From assembly GCA_963709665.1 (NCBI GenBank), contig CAVPWU010000003.1, positions 62,001 through 126,000 of the forward strand: a stretch of DNA of 64,000 nt, written 5' to 3'. This document shows, one piece after another, positions 43,553 through 52,092 of this stretch. The notes beneath the pieces were generated by a model. That model was not told the origin of the DNA and searched no databases. It saw only the letters and a list, made by a program, of their open reading frames with translations. The stretch comes from DASZIT01 sp963709665. GTDB lineage: Bacteria; Actinomycetota; Acidimicrobiia; Acidimicrobiales; RAAP-2. A program made the position numbers and the translations under genes. Numbering within the stretch: position 1 is the first letter of the stretch; each line of letters begins with the position of its first letter.

Positions 43553-43693
43553 GCGGGCCTCCGTCGCCGGTGGCGGGGGCGGGGGTGGGGGTTGGTCATG
43601 GTGCCATCCTCCTCAACCGTCCCGGTCTCCACCATCAGGGACAACCCTGACTCCCCGGGGTGTCGGGGGCCGGCCCCGGTGGGCTCGCCCATC

Positions 43694-44266
43694 TCAGAGG
43701 AAGCTCGGCATGCCGATGTCCCGGTCGGACGGTGGCCGTCGTCGGCTGAACCACCACGGGCGCCCGAACCAGAGGGCGATCCCGAGCCCGAGGAGGCCGA
43801 TCAGGCACAGCGCGATACCAGCCAGGGCGATGGAGCCTCCCTGGTGCGAGACGATGAACCGCTGGGGACCGATCAACACACCGGGAACCGGCGGGAGGTT
43901 GGGCCGACGGAACGCCACCCCGGCCACCCCCACCGACGCCGACTGACGGCCTCCCGCCAGGGCCACCAGACCGGCCAGGGCGATGACCGCCGAAACCAGG
44001 GCGCCGGCCACCACCACCCACGGGCGGCGGCGGGCGGGGCGGGCGGGAGCCGGGTCGTCGCTGACGATGCCCCTGGCCCGAGCCCACGAGGCGGCGAAGG
44101 ACTCCGGGTCGAAGTAGCCGTTCCCCAGCACCTCCTCGGGGGACACGCCGTCGGCCGCCGCCTCGTCGAGGTCGGCCTCGAGATCGGCGGCCATCTCGCC
44201 GGCCAGGGCCTCGGGCACCCCGAGCCGGCTCCACTCCCTCCGGCAGGCCACCACGAACGTGTTCAT
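43694..44266 (-). CDS. Membrane protein with HAAS-like N-terminus
   Basis: ATG 44266 overlaps the PadR stop (ATGA at 44263-44266), giving 190 residues. The N-terminal helical segment (GEMAADLEADLDEAAADGVSPEEVLG) resembles the HAAS signalling domain that often accompanies PadR regulators. Two hydrophobic helices follow (about 84-103 and 146-168). A sensor role with PadR is inferred from gene order. Confidence 0.72.
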   Translation of the reverse strand: MNTFVVACRREWSRLGVPEALAGEMAADLEADLDEAAADGVSPEEVLGNGYFDPESFAASWARARGIVSDDPAPARPARRRPWVVVAGALVSAVIALAGLVALAGGRQSASVGVAGVAFRRPNLPPVPGVLIGPQRFIVSHQGGSIALAGIALCLIGLLGLGIALWFGRPWWFSRRRPPSDRDIGMPSFL

Positions 44267-44625
44267 GCGCTCACCTCCGAGCTCGCGAGACCCAGGACGG
44301 CGTCGACGGCGTCGCGGGTGGCCTCCCACTCGTCGACGCCGGCCGCCAGCGCCTTCCGGCCCTGGGTGGACAGCTGGTAGTACTTCCGCGGCGGGCCGCC
44401 GTTGCTGGCCGCCCGGTGGGTGTCGACCAGCCCGTCGCGCTCCAGGCGGCCCAACAGCGGGTAGATCGACCCCTCGCCGACCATGGAGAGGCCCCGCGCC
44501 CCCAGGCGTCGGGTCATCTCGTAGCCGTAGGCGGGGCCCTCGCCCATGACCGTCAACAGGCACAGGTCGAGGACGCCACGCAGGAGTTGGGTCCGTCGAC
44601 CGCCGCTCTCTACCATGCGAGACAT
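44263..44625 (-). CDS. PadR-family transcriptional regulator
   Basis: From ATG 44625 the product has 120 residues (ATG 44616 is an alternative). The winged helix includes GPAYGYEMTRRLG, GEGSIYPLLGRLERDGLVD and GPPRKYYQLSTQGRKAL, the PadR signature. It heads an operon with a HAAS-like membrane protein and probably the ABC exporter. A short palindrome just upstream is a likely autoregulatory operator. Confidence 0.9.
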   Translation of the reverse strand: MSRMVESGGRRTQLLRGVLDLCLLTVMGEGPAYGYEMTRRLGARGLSMVGEGSIYPLLGRLERDGLVDTHRAASNGGPPRKYYQLSTQGRKALAAGVDEWEATRDAVDAVLGLASSEVSA

Positions 44626-44627
44626 GT

Positions 44628-44639
44628 TAGTGGACACTA
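44628..44639. promoter_or_regulatory. Palindrome at the padR start, possible operator
   Basis: TAGTGGACACTA has perfect 5-bp arms (TAGTG/CACTA) around two bases, two bases upstream of the start codon. Its position against the start suggests a leaderless transcript blocked by PadR. Confidence 0.5.
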
Positions 44640-44980
44640 CCGTGCACCGCAAGGGTCAGATCGACGCCCGCGCCCGGCCTCGGCGCGAGCACTCGAGCGA
44701 GGCGTAGCGGTCGCCCCGACCCTCCGGGGTCAGGTCGAGGAGGTGCCGGACCGGCACCAGCAGGTCGAGACCCCGCTCGCGGGTGGTGCCGCCCATGCTC
44801 GGGTGGCCGGTGGAGAAGTGCCGCACCCGCCCGTCGGGGTGAGGACCGCCACGGTGGAGTCCCGGGCCCCGGGTGACATGGTCGACGACGCCGTTGAAGC
44901 CGGGCCGCCGTCCCCGACCCGCAGCCTCTACCCGGCCGCCGGGGTCGACAAGCACCCCGGCCGCCCGGCCGGTCGCGGGG
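44640..44980. other. Intergenic region with a doubtful minus-strand reading frame
   Basis: A 99-codon minus-strand frame (44656-44955) contains GLDLLVPVRHLLDLTPEGRG and ends LECSRRGRARASI. It has no ribosome site and I do not recognise it. The rest is GC-rich and featureless. It may be the tail of a decayed gene. Confidence 0.3.
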
Positions 44981-45631
44981 TCAGCCCCCCGGGACGTCCG
45001 GCAGCGAGAACCGCTCCCGGATGGTGGCCTGGATCTCCTCCACCGTCCGGGTGGCGTCGAAGGTGGCCACGTACTCCTTGCGCTGGAAGATCTCGATCAG
45101 CGGCTTGGTCTCCTGGTGGTAGTCGGCCAACCGGTTGGCCAACGCCTCGGGGTTGTCGTCCGGCCGGGTCACCAGGGTGCCGTGGCAGACGTCGCAGGTG
45201 TCGTCCACCTTCGGGCGCGAGGCGATCAGGTTGTAGTCCATCCCGCACTGGGAGCAGAGGCGGCGCGACAGCACCCGTCGCCGTACCTCGTCGTCGGGGA
45301 GGTGGAGGTTGATCACCCCGTCGATGTCGTACCCCTCCAGGAAGAACTCGGCCTGGCGGGCGTTCCGGGGGAACCCGTCGATGATGAACCCGTAGTTCCA
45401 GTCGTGGGCGGCCAGCCGGTCGCGCACCACCGCCTCCACCAGCTCGTCCTCCACCAGCCTGCCGGCCGCCGTGGTCCGCTTCACCTGGGCCCCCAGCTTG
45501 GTGTGGTGCTGGACGTTCCACCGGAAGATGTCGCCCACGCTCAGGTGCTCGAGGGAGTAGGCGTCGGCCAGCAGCTTGGCCTGGGTCCCCTTCCCGCTCC
45601 CCTGGATGCCCATGATGATGAACTTGTGCAC
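44981..45631 (-). CDS. adk: Adenylate kinase
   Basis: The 216-residue enzyme starts at GTG 45631. The P-loop is GIQGSGKGT (8-16), the AMP site includes GFIIDGFPRNARQAEFF, and the lid carries a zinc-type cysteine set (CSQC and CDVC). It interconverts AMP, ADP and ATP. It is transcribed behind ppk2, so polyphosphate-driven and ATP-driven nucleotide phosphorylation are side by side. In most actinobacteria adk lies with secY; here it does not. Confidence 0.9.
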   Translation of the reverse strand: MHKFIIMGIQGSGKGTQAKLLADAYSLEHLSVGDIFRWNVQHHTKLGAQVKRTTAAGRLVEDELVEAVVRDRLAAHDWNYGFIIDGFPRNARQAEFFLEGYDIDGVINLHLPDDEVRRRVLSRRLCSQCGMDYNLIASRPKVDDTCDVCHGTLVTRPDDNPEALANRLADYHQETKPLIEIFQRKEYVATFDATRTVEEIQATIRERFSLPDVPGG

Positions 45632-45672
45632 GGTCGCCTACCGGGAGGCCGCCGGGCGCGGGGGCCGGGGGG

Positions 45673-46515
45673 TCACTGGCGCACGTACCGGATGGGCACC
45701 CACGACTGGCTGTCGATCGGCGGCCGCTCGTAGGCGCGCTGCTGGCGGGGCGGGAGCTCGATCGGGGGGTGCGGCACGTTGTGGTGGGGCACCCGGGCCA
45801 GCAGGTGGCTGATCAGGTTCAGCCGGGCCAGCTTTTTGTCGTCGGCGTCCACCACGTACCAGGGCGCCTCCTTGATGTCGGTGTAGGAGAACATCTCGTC
45901 CTTCGCCTCGGCGTAGTCCACCCACCGGGCCCGCGCCTCGAGGTCCATGGCACTGAGCTTCCACCGCTTCCCGGGGTTGTTGATCCGCTCGGTGAACCGG
46001 CGCTCCTGCTCCTCGTCGCTGAGGGACAGCCAGTACTTGATCACGATGATGCCCGACCGGACCAGGGCCCGCTCGAACTGCGGGCAGGTCCGGAAGAACT
46101 CGGTGTACTCCTCATCGGTGCAGAAGCCCATCACCTTCTCCACGCCGGCCCGGTTGTACCAGCTGCGGTCGAAGAGGACGATCTCCCCGGCGGCGGGCAG
46201 GTGGGCGACGTACCGCTGGAAGTACCACTGGGTCTTCTCCCGGTCGGTGGGGGTCCCGAGGGCGACCACCCGGCAGTGCCGGGCGTTGAGGCGCTCGATG
46301 ATCCGCTTGATGGTGCCGCCCTTGCCGGCAGTGTCCCGCCCCTCGAAGATGACCACCACCCGCAGACCCTCGTGGATCACCCACTCCTGCAGGCGGACCA
46401 GCTCCACCTGCAGCCGCTCCAGCTCGGCGTCGTAGTCGCTCTTGTGGACGACGATGGGGTCCGCCCCGCCCTTGGCGGGACTCGGGCCGTGGCCGTGGGC
46501 GTGGGTCTTGGTCAT
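45673..46515 (-). CDS. ppk2: Polyphosphate kinase 2 family phosphotransferase
   Basis: ATG 46515 gives 280 residues, the one-domain PPK2 size. Walker A is FEGRDTAGKGGTIKRI, the lid has DRSWYNRAGVEKVMGFC and the arginine-rich segment is DEEQERRFTERINNPGKRWK. These features match class I PPK2 enzymes, which phosphorylate nucleoside diphosphates with polyphosphate. It lies 41 bases upstream of adk on the same strand. PPK1 in the same window supplies the polymer. Confidence 0.93.
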   Translation of the reverse strand: MTKTHAHGHGPSPAKGGADPIVVHKSDYDAELERLQVELVRLQEWVIHEGLRVVVIFEGRDTAGKGGTIKRIIERLNARHCRVVALGTPTDREKTQWYFQRYVAHLPAAGEIVLFDRSWYNRAGVEKVMGFCTDEEYTEFFRTCPQFERALVRSGIIVIKYWLSLSDEEQERRFTERINNPGKRWKLSAMDLEARARWVDYAEAKDEMFSYTDIKEAPWYVVDADDKKLARLNLISHLLARVPHHNVPHPPIELPPRQQRAYERPPIDSQSWVPIRYVRQ

Positions 46516-46562
46516 GCGCCCCGACCCTACCCGGGGGCGGTCTCGGGAGGATTTCCGCAGTG

Positions 46563-48041
46563 TTACAGCTGATCGCCGCCGGCCCCGTCGGGTGGCGGGG
46601 TGAAGCCCGGGCCCGCCGCCTCGTCGATCCGGGCGGCGATCTCCAGCAGCCGGGCGTCGGAGAGGAACGGGCCGATCACCTGCACCCCCACCGGCAGCCC
46701 GGCCGGGGTGCGGCCGGCCGGGAGCGTGACGACCGGCAGCAGCACGGTGCCGACCGCCCCGCACCAGGCCATCGAGACCACGTGGGGCACCGGGGTGCCG
46801 TCGACGTCGAGCACCCGGTCGGTCATCGGGCGTTCCACGTCGTGGGGGAAGGCGGCGGTGGGCATCACCGGGGCCAGCACCACGTCGACCTGCTCGAACA
46901 GGTCGGCCCAGGCCCGGCGGTGGTGCTGGCGGAGGCCGTCGGCCCGCGCCCAGGTCCGGTAGCGACCGGCCAGGGACCGGCCGGCCTCGAGCATCGGGTC
47001 GTCGCCGGGCACCGACTCCAGCTCGGCGAAGGCGGCATGGTCGGCATCGGACAGCCCCGCCCCGATGATGGGGAGCACCAGGCGCTGCCAGGTGCGGAAC
47101 CCCTCGGCCAGCGGCACCGGCAGCGGCACCGCCTCCACCCGCGCCCCGGCCCCGGCCAGCCGACCGGCGAACCCGTCGAGCACGGCCCGCACCTCGGCGG
47201 CCAGCGGGAGGAGATCGGCCCCCTGGTCCACCACGGTGGCCACCCGGAGGGTGCCCACCCCCTCCAGGGGGGCGCCGGCGTCGAGCTCCAGCCGCCACCC
47301 CACGGCGGCCTCCGGGAGGGGCCCGGCCACCACGTCGAGCCCCAGGCGGAGGTCGGCCACGCTCCGGGCCAGCGGTCCCCCGCAGTTGACGTCGGTCTCC
47401 ACCCGCGACCCCGGGGGGCCGGGGATGTGGCCCCGGCTGGGGACCACCCCCCAGGAGGGCTTCAGCCCGTAGACGCCGTTGTAGTGGGCGGGATTGCGGA
47501 TGGAGCCACCGATGTCGCTCCCCAGCTCCAGGGGGGTGAGGCCGGCCGCCACCGCGGCGGCGGCGCCCCCCGACGAGCCACCGGCCGTGCGGGCGGGGTC
47601 CCAGGGGTTGCCGGTCACGCCGTAGACGTCGTTGAAGGTCTGGAGGTCGCCGGCGTAGAGGGGGGTGTTGGTCTTCCCGAAGACGATGGCCCCGGCCGCC
47701 CGCAGCCGGGCCACGGCCGGGGCGTCGGCCGACGGGACGTGGTCGGCCAGGGCGGGGGCGCCGGAGGTGGTGACCAGCCCCTCGGTCTCCCAGACGTCCT
47801 TGACGGTCATCGGCAGCCCGTGGAGCGGCCCGTCGACGTGGCCGGCCGCCGACCGCCGGTCGGCGGCGGTGGCGGCGGCCCGGGCCCGCTCGACGTCGAG
47901 GGCGACCACGGCGTTGAGGCGGGGGTTCCGGTCCCCGACCCGGTCGAGGAGGGCGTCGAGCAGCTCGCGGCTGGAGACCCGCCGCTCCCGGATGGCCCGG
48001 GTGAGGTCGGTGGCGGAGGCCGTGCCGGGGTCGAGGTCCAT
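46563..48041 (-). CDS. Amidase-signature family hydrolase
   Basis: From ATG 48041 the enzyme has 492 residues. The Ser-cisSer-Lys set is visible: Lys81 in PMTVKDVWE, Ser156/157 in GGSSGGAAAAVAAG and Ser180 in GSDIGGSIRNPAH. Family members split amide bonds of varied compounds. GatA is unlikely because no GatB or GatC gene is near. It ends 47 bases upstream of the ppk2 start on the same strand. Confidence 0.9.
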   Translation of the reverse strand: MDLDPGTASATDLTRAIRERRVSSRELLDALLDRVGDRNPRLNAVVALDVERARAAATAADRRSAAGHVDGPLHGLPMTVKDVWETEGLVTTSGAPALADHVPSADAPAVARLRAAGAIVFGKTNTPLYAGDLQTFNDVYGVTGNPWDPARTAGGSSGGAAAAVAAGLTPLELGSDIGGSIRNPAHYNGVYGLKPSWGVVPSRGHIPGPPGSRVETDVNCGGPLARSVADLRLGLDVVAGPLPEAAVGWRLELDAGAPLEGVGTLRVATVVDQGADLLPLAAEVRAVLDGFAGRLAGAGARVEAVPLPVPLAEGFRTWQRLVLPIIGAGLSDADHAAFAELESVPGDDPMLEAGRSLAGRYRTWARADGLRQHHRRAWADLFEQVDVVLAPVMPTAAFPHDVERPMTDRVLDVDGTPVPHVVSMAWCGAVGTVLLPVVTLPAGRTPAGLPVGVQVIGPFLSDARLLEIAARIDEAAGPGFTPPPDGAGGDQL

Positions 48042-48080
48042 CACCCGATGGTAGGCACGGCCGCCGTCGCCCACCCGGCC

Positions 48081-48122
48081 GTCAGGTCCCGGCCGTCAGG
48101 TCCCGGCCGTCAGGTGCCGGCC
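48081..48122. repeat. 14-bp tandem repeat at the end of the SnoaL-like gene
   Basis: GTCAGGTCCCGGCC is repeated three times (48081-48094, 48095-48108, 48109-48122, the last with one change). The stop codon of the minus-strand gene lies in the third unit. Confidence 0.75.
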
Positions 48123-48565
48123 GCCTCCCGCCGGGCCCGCTCCCAGCCGCCCACCATGGTGGCGAACCGCATCGGGTTGTAGATGTCCTCCTCGTACGAC
48201 CACCGGCCGTCGCCGGCGTACTTCAGCAGGGTGACGTTGTACTCCTGGTGGACGGTGCCGTCCCCCGGGTCCTCCATCCGGTTCCAGACCTGGCAGACCA
48301 CCCACCCGCGCTCCTCGTCGATGACCGACCACCCGATGGGGAACTCGGGCATGGCGTTCCCCGGGTACTCCCCCATGGTGGCGGTGATCCACCGGAGGAT
48401 CTCCGCCCGACCGTGGAAGGTGCCGTAGTGGTGCTCGATGTAGGTGGCGTCGTCGGTGAAGAGGTCGGCCCACGGCCCCCACTCCCCGGTACGGCCGGAC
48501 TCGGCCGCCCGCCGCTGGTACTCCCCGAACGACGACTCGAGCTCGTCCCTGCTCCATCCACCCAT
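48110..48565 (-). CDS. SnoaL/NTF2-like protein
   Basis: ATG 48565 with GAGGAG upstream gives 151 residues. The cone-shaped NTF2-like fold is suggested by WADLFTDDATYIEHHYGTFH and GRWSYEEDIYNPMRFATMVG. Members act as isomerases, cyclases or binding proteins. This one resembles uncharacterised mycobacterial SnoaL proteins. No pathway context is visible. Confidence 0.8.
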   Translation of the reverse strand: MGGWSRDELESSFGEYQRRAAESGRTGEWGPWADLFTDDATYIEHHYGTFHGRAEILRWITATMGEYPGNAMPEFPIGWSVIDEERGWVVCQVWNRMEDPGDGTVHQEYNVTLLKYAGDGRWSYEEDIYNPMRFATMVGGWERARREAAGT

Positions 48566-48681
48566 GTCCCGGCTCCTCACCGACCCCCCCGGGGCCCGGC
48601 GTCCAGTGTGGGACCCGGCCGTCCCGCCGGTCAATCCGCCGGCGGGTGGCAGACTCCGGTGATGGAGCCCGGGGGTCCTCG

Positions 48682-49450
48682 ATGAAGGCCGGACGGCCGT
48701 CGGCCACCGCCCAGCGGGTGGCCGCCCAACGCCTCACCTTCGGGCGGGTGGCCACCCCCTACGGCGACCCGGCGGCCGACGAGCGGCTGGCCGGCGACGT
48801 GGCCGGCGAGTTCGAGGGCCCGCCGGTGGGGATCCTCACCCGGTACCTCCGGATGCGCACCGCCTTCGTCGACCGCACGGTGGTCGGGGCCATCGGGGCG
48901 GGGATCGCCCAGGTGGTGCTGGTGGGCGCCGGGTACGACGGCCGGTCCCTCCGGTACGCCCGGCCCGGCGTGACCTGGTTCGAGGTCGACCACCCCGACA
49001 CCCAGGACGACAAGCGCCGCCGGCTCGAGGCCCTGGGGATCGCCGCCCCCGGCGTGGTCTTCGTGGCCACCGACTTCACCGCCGGGGGGCCGTCCGCCGT
49101 GCTGGCCGCCGCCGGCCACCGCCGGGACCGGCCGTCCCTGGTGGTCTGCGAGGGGGTGGCCGTCTACCTCCACCCCCACGACCTGGCGGCGCTGCTGGCG
49201 GACCTCCGCACGGTGGCCGCCCCGGCCAGCCGGCTGGTCCTCACCCTGTCCGCCGACGGGTCGGACCCGGGCGACGAGGTCCGCCGCCAGGCCTTCGAGG
49301 CCGGCGTGGCCGCCCTGGGCGAGCCGACCCGCAACCGGATGTCCGCCGCCGACGCCGACCCCCTCCTGGAGGCGGCCGGCTGGCGGCCGGGGACCGAGCG
49401 GCGGGGCCCGGGCCCGGCACGCCGGCTTCGTGCTGGCCACGCCGGCCTGA
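48682..49450 (+). pseudogene. Class I methyltransferase of the TIGR00027/LCMT type, frame-disrupted near its end
   Basis: From ATG 48682 the frame reads VATPYGDPAADERLAGDV, then the SAM motif QVVLVGAGYDGRSLRY and WFEVDHPDTQDDKRRRL, typical of the S-methyltransferase group with leucine carboxyl methyltransferase likeness. After GWRPGTERRG the frame changes. The expected tail HAGFVLATPA and its stop at 49448-49450 are one frame away. The indel lies in the G/C run 49403-49417. The corrected protein has about 255 residues. Substrate unknown. Confidence 0.72.
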
Positions 49451-49492
49451 GCCCGGCGGACGGGTCGGCCGGCTCCGGTACCTTGGTCGGCG

Positions 49493-50076
49493 ATGCCCCG
49501 CTCCGACCCGCCGACCCTGCCGGTGCCCGTGGGCCGAGAGCTCCGAGGCCATGCGGGAGTACCACGACACGCGAGTGGGGGGTGCCGTCGCACGACGAGC
49601 GCCACCTCTTCGAGATGCTGGTCCTGGAGGGCGCCCAGGCCGGCCTCTCGTGGTCCACCATCCTCCACAAGCGGCCGCACTACCGGCAGGTCTTCGACGG
49701 GTTCGACCCCGCCCGGGTGGCCGGGTACGACGAGGCCCGGATCCTCGCCCTGCTGGAGGACCCGGGCATCGTCCGCAACCGGCTGAAGGTCCGGGGGACG
49801 GTGACCAACGCCCGGGCCTTCCTCGAGACGCAGGACGCCCACGGCTCGTTCGGGGCCTACCTCTGGGGGTGGGTCGACGGCGAGCCGATCGTCAACCACC
49901 CGGCCACCCCGGCCGACCTGCCCGCCAGCACCGAGCTCTCCGACCGCCTGAGCCGGGACCTCAAGCGCCGGGGCTTCACCTTCGTGGGGACCACCATCGT
50001 CTACTCCCTGCTCCAGTCGGTGGGGGTGGTCGACGACCACCTCGACGGCTGCCCGTCGAAGGGCGGCGGCGCCTGA
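49493..50076 (+). pseudogene. tag: DNA-3-methyladenine glycosylase I, N-terminal frame disrupted
   Basis: Downstream of 49573 the frame is intact: EWGVPSHDERHLFEMLVLEG, LSWSTILHKRPHYRQVFDGF and the zinc-type C-terminus (DDHLDGCPSKG) identify the Tag family, which removes 3-methyladenine from DNA. The expected start of the domain (CPWAESSEAMREYHDT) is in another frame from 49524, and one extra base near 49572 separates the two. The ATG at 49493 is in the third frame, so a second indel before 49524 is also needed. Confidence 0.8.
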
Positions 50077-50194
50077 GCCGGCCGGTGGGCACCACGGCCG
50101 GTGGGCACGACGGCGGGGCGGCCGCCATCCGGGCCCGGCCGCCGCCCAGCGAGTACGGTCGCCCCAGCCCATCCGCCCGCCCGGAAGCCGCCTG

Positions 50195-51262
50195 GTGATC
50201 AAGTACATCGGCTCGAAACGTCGACTGGTGCCCGTGCTGGGCGACCTGCTCTCCCGGTCCGGGGCCCGGCGCGCCCTCGACCTCTTCACCGGCACCACCC
50301 GGGTGGCCCAGGAGTTCAAGCGCCGGGGCGCCCACGTCACCGCCGTCGACACCGCCCGGTACTCCGAGGTGTACGCCGCCTGCCACATCGCCACCGACGG
50401 GGCCGCCGTCGACCGCCCGGCGCTCGACCGGGCCCTGGCCCACCTGGCCGGCCTCCCGGGACGGCCCGGGTACGTGACCGAGACCTTCTGCGTCCGGTCC
50501 CGCTACTTCCAGCCGTTCAACGGGGAGCGGATCGACGCCATCCGCGACGCCATCGCCACCGAGTACGCCGGCAGCCCCCTCGAGCCGATCCTGCTGGCCA
50601 GCCTCCTCGACGCCGCCGACCGGGTGGACTCCACCACCGGGGTCCAGATGGCCTACGTGAAGGAGTGGTCGGCCCGGTCCTACCGCCCGCTCGAGCTCCG
50701 GGTGCCCGACCTCCTCGACGGGCCGGGGCGGGCGGTGCGGGCCGACGCCCTCGACGCCGTGGGGTGGCTCCCCGAGGTGGACCTCGCCTACCTCGACCCC
50801 CCGTACAACCAGCACCGCTACTTCACCAACTACCACGTCTGGGAGACGCTGGTGGCCTGGGACGCGCCCCCCCACTACGGCGTCGCCTGCAAGCGGGTGG
50901 ACAGCCGCGACGACGCCACCAAGAGCGTCTTCAACGCCACCCGGGCGATGCCGGCCGCCCTGGCCCGGGTGGTGGCCGAGGTCCGGGCCGAGGTGGTGGT
51001 CCTGTCCTACAACAACGAGTCGTGGGTGTCCCTCGACGACCTGGTGGCGATGTGCGCCCCCCGCGGGCACGTGGCGGTGCTGGCCTTCGACTCCCGGCGG
51101 TACGTGGGGGCCCAGATCGGCATCCACAGCCCCACCGGCGAGAAGGTCGGGAAGGTCTCCCACCTCCGGAACCTCGAGTACGTCCTGGTGGCCGGCCCCC
51201 GGGCCCGGGTCGAGCGCATGACCGCCCCCCTCGGGGCGGCGGCCGTCCCCCACCCCGCCTGA
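50195..51262 (+). CDS. D12-class N6-adenine DNA methyltransferase, solitary
   Basis: The 355-residue protein starts at GTG 50195. It opens with IKYIGSKRRLVPVL and carries DLFTGTTRVAQEF (SAM-binding motif I) and LAYLDPPYNQHRYF (the DPPY catalytic motif IV). This is the Dam/D12 arrangement, so N6-adenine methylation is expected. No restriction endonuclease or specificity subunit lies nearby, so it is probably an orphan methylase. The next gene encodes a solitary ParA. Confidence 0.88.
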   Translation: MIKYIGSKRRLVPVLGDLLSRSGARRALDLFTGTTRVAQEFKRRGAHVTAVDTARYSEVYAACHIATDGAAVDRPALDRALAHLAGLPGRPGYVTETFCVRSRYFQPFNGERIDAIRDAIATEYAGSPLEPILLASLLDAADRVDSTTGVQMAYVKEWSARSYRPLELRVPDLLDGPGRAVRADALDAVGWLPEVDLAYLDPPYNQHRYFTNYHVWETLVAWDAPPHYGVACKRVDSRDDATKSVFNATRAMPAALARVVAEVRAEVVVLSYNNESWVSLDDLVAMCAPRGHVAVLAFDSRRYVGAQIGIHSPTGEKVGKVSHLRNLEYVLVAGPRARVERMTAPLGAAAVPHPA

Positions 51263-51361
51263 CCCGGCCCGGGACCGGAACGGCCGGTGCCGGGCGGGCA
51301 CAACTCCGGTAGGTTGACCCGCAGCAGCCGCCACCGGGACCGAGCGCCGAGGATCGCCATC

Positions 51362-51946
51362 ATGAACATCGTGGTCAGCAACGTGAAGGGTGGGGTCGGC
51401 AAGACGACCACCTCCGTCTACCTGTCGGCGGCGGCCGTCGAGCGGGGCTGGGACCCGGTGGTCCTGGTCGACGCCGACCGCCAGGCGTCCTCGGCCGAGT
51501 GGTTCGAGGCCTCCCCCCTCGAGGGGGTCGAGCTGGTCGAGGCCCCGTCCGAGCGGACGGTGACCCGGGCGCTCGGCGGCCACGGCGGCCTGGCGGTGGT
51601 GGACACCCCGCCCGGCGACGAGCGGATCGTGCGGGCGGCGCTGGCCCAGGCCGACGCCGTGGTGATCCCCACCCGGGCCGGAGGGGTGGAGTACTCCCGG
51701 GTGGTGGCCACCCTGGACATGATCGGCGGGAAGACCCCCCACGGCGTGGTGATCTGCGCCGCCCGGCTGGGGACCAACGACCTCGACGAGGCGGTGGCCT
51801 GGTGGACCGAGCAGCAGGTGCCCATCTGGGGGGTCATCCCCGAGCGGGTGGGGATCGCCGCCGGGCCCGAGTCCAAGCTCTACCGCGACGGGCTCGAGGC
51901 CTACGCCGGCGTCCTCAAGAAGGCGCTCCGCAAGCGGCCCAAGTAG
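51362..51946 (+). CDS. ParA-family ATPase
   Basis: ATG 51362 with GAGG upstream gives 194 residues, the size of small ParA/Soj-like proteins. The deviant Walker A is NVKGGVGKTTTSV, Walker A' is LVDADRQAS and Walker B is VVDTPPGDE. No ParB gene or parS-like site is adjacent. It may position a protein or plasmid-like element. It follows the orphan methylase by 99 bases. Confidence 0.88.
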   Translation: MNIVVSNVKGGVGKTTTSVYLSAAAVERGWDPVVLVDADRQASSAEWFEASPLEGVELVEAPSERTVTRALGGHGGLAVVDTPPGDERIVRAALAQADAVVIPTRAGGVEYSRVVATLDMIGGKTPHGVVICAARLGTNDLDEAVAWWTEQQVPIWGVIPERVGIAAGPESKLYRDGLEAYAGVLKKALRKRPK

Positions 51947-52092
51947 GGCGCCGACGGTCCCCACCGGCCCGGCCGTTCACAGAGCGCTGCCCCGCCCGAC
52001 ACAGAGCCGAAACAGTGGAGGATTAGCTTCGGGGACAGCGAACCGGGGCGCGCCGCGCCCGGGAGAGGAGCGCTAGCCCGGATGTCCCCGTC

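Noticed and set aside
44656..44955. 99-codon minus-strand frame as a gene
   Set aside because: No ribosome site, no recognised domain and biased composition; kept only as a note in the intergenic entry.
48646..50076. A continuous 476-codon frame that would fuse a methyltransferase to 3-methyladenine glycosylase
   Set aside because: The join region has no resemblance to either family, while the expected tail and head motifs lie in other frames. It is better explained by compensating indels.
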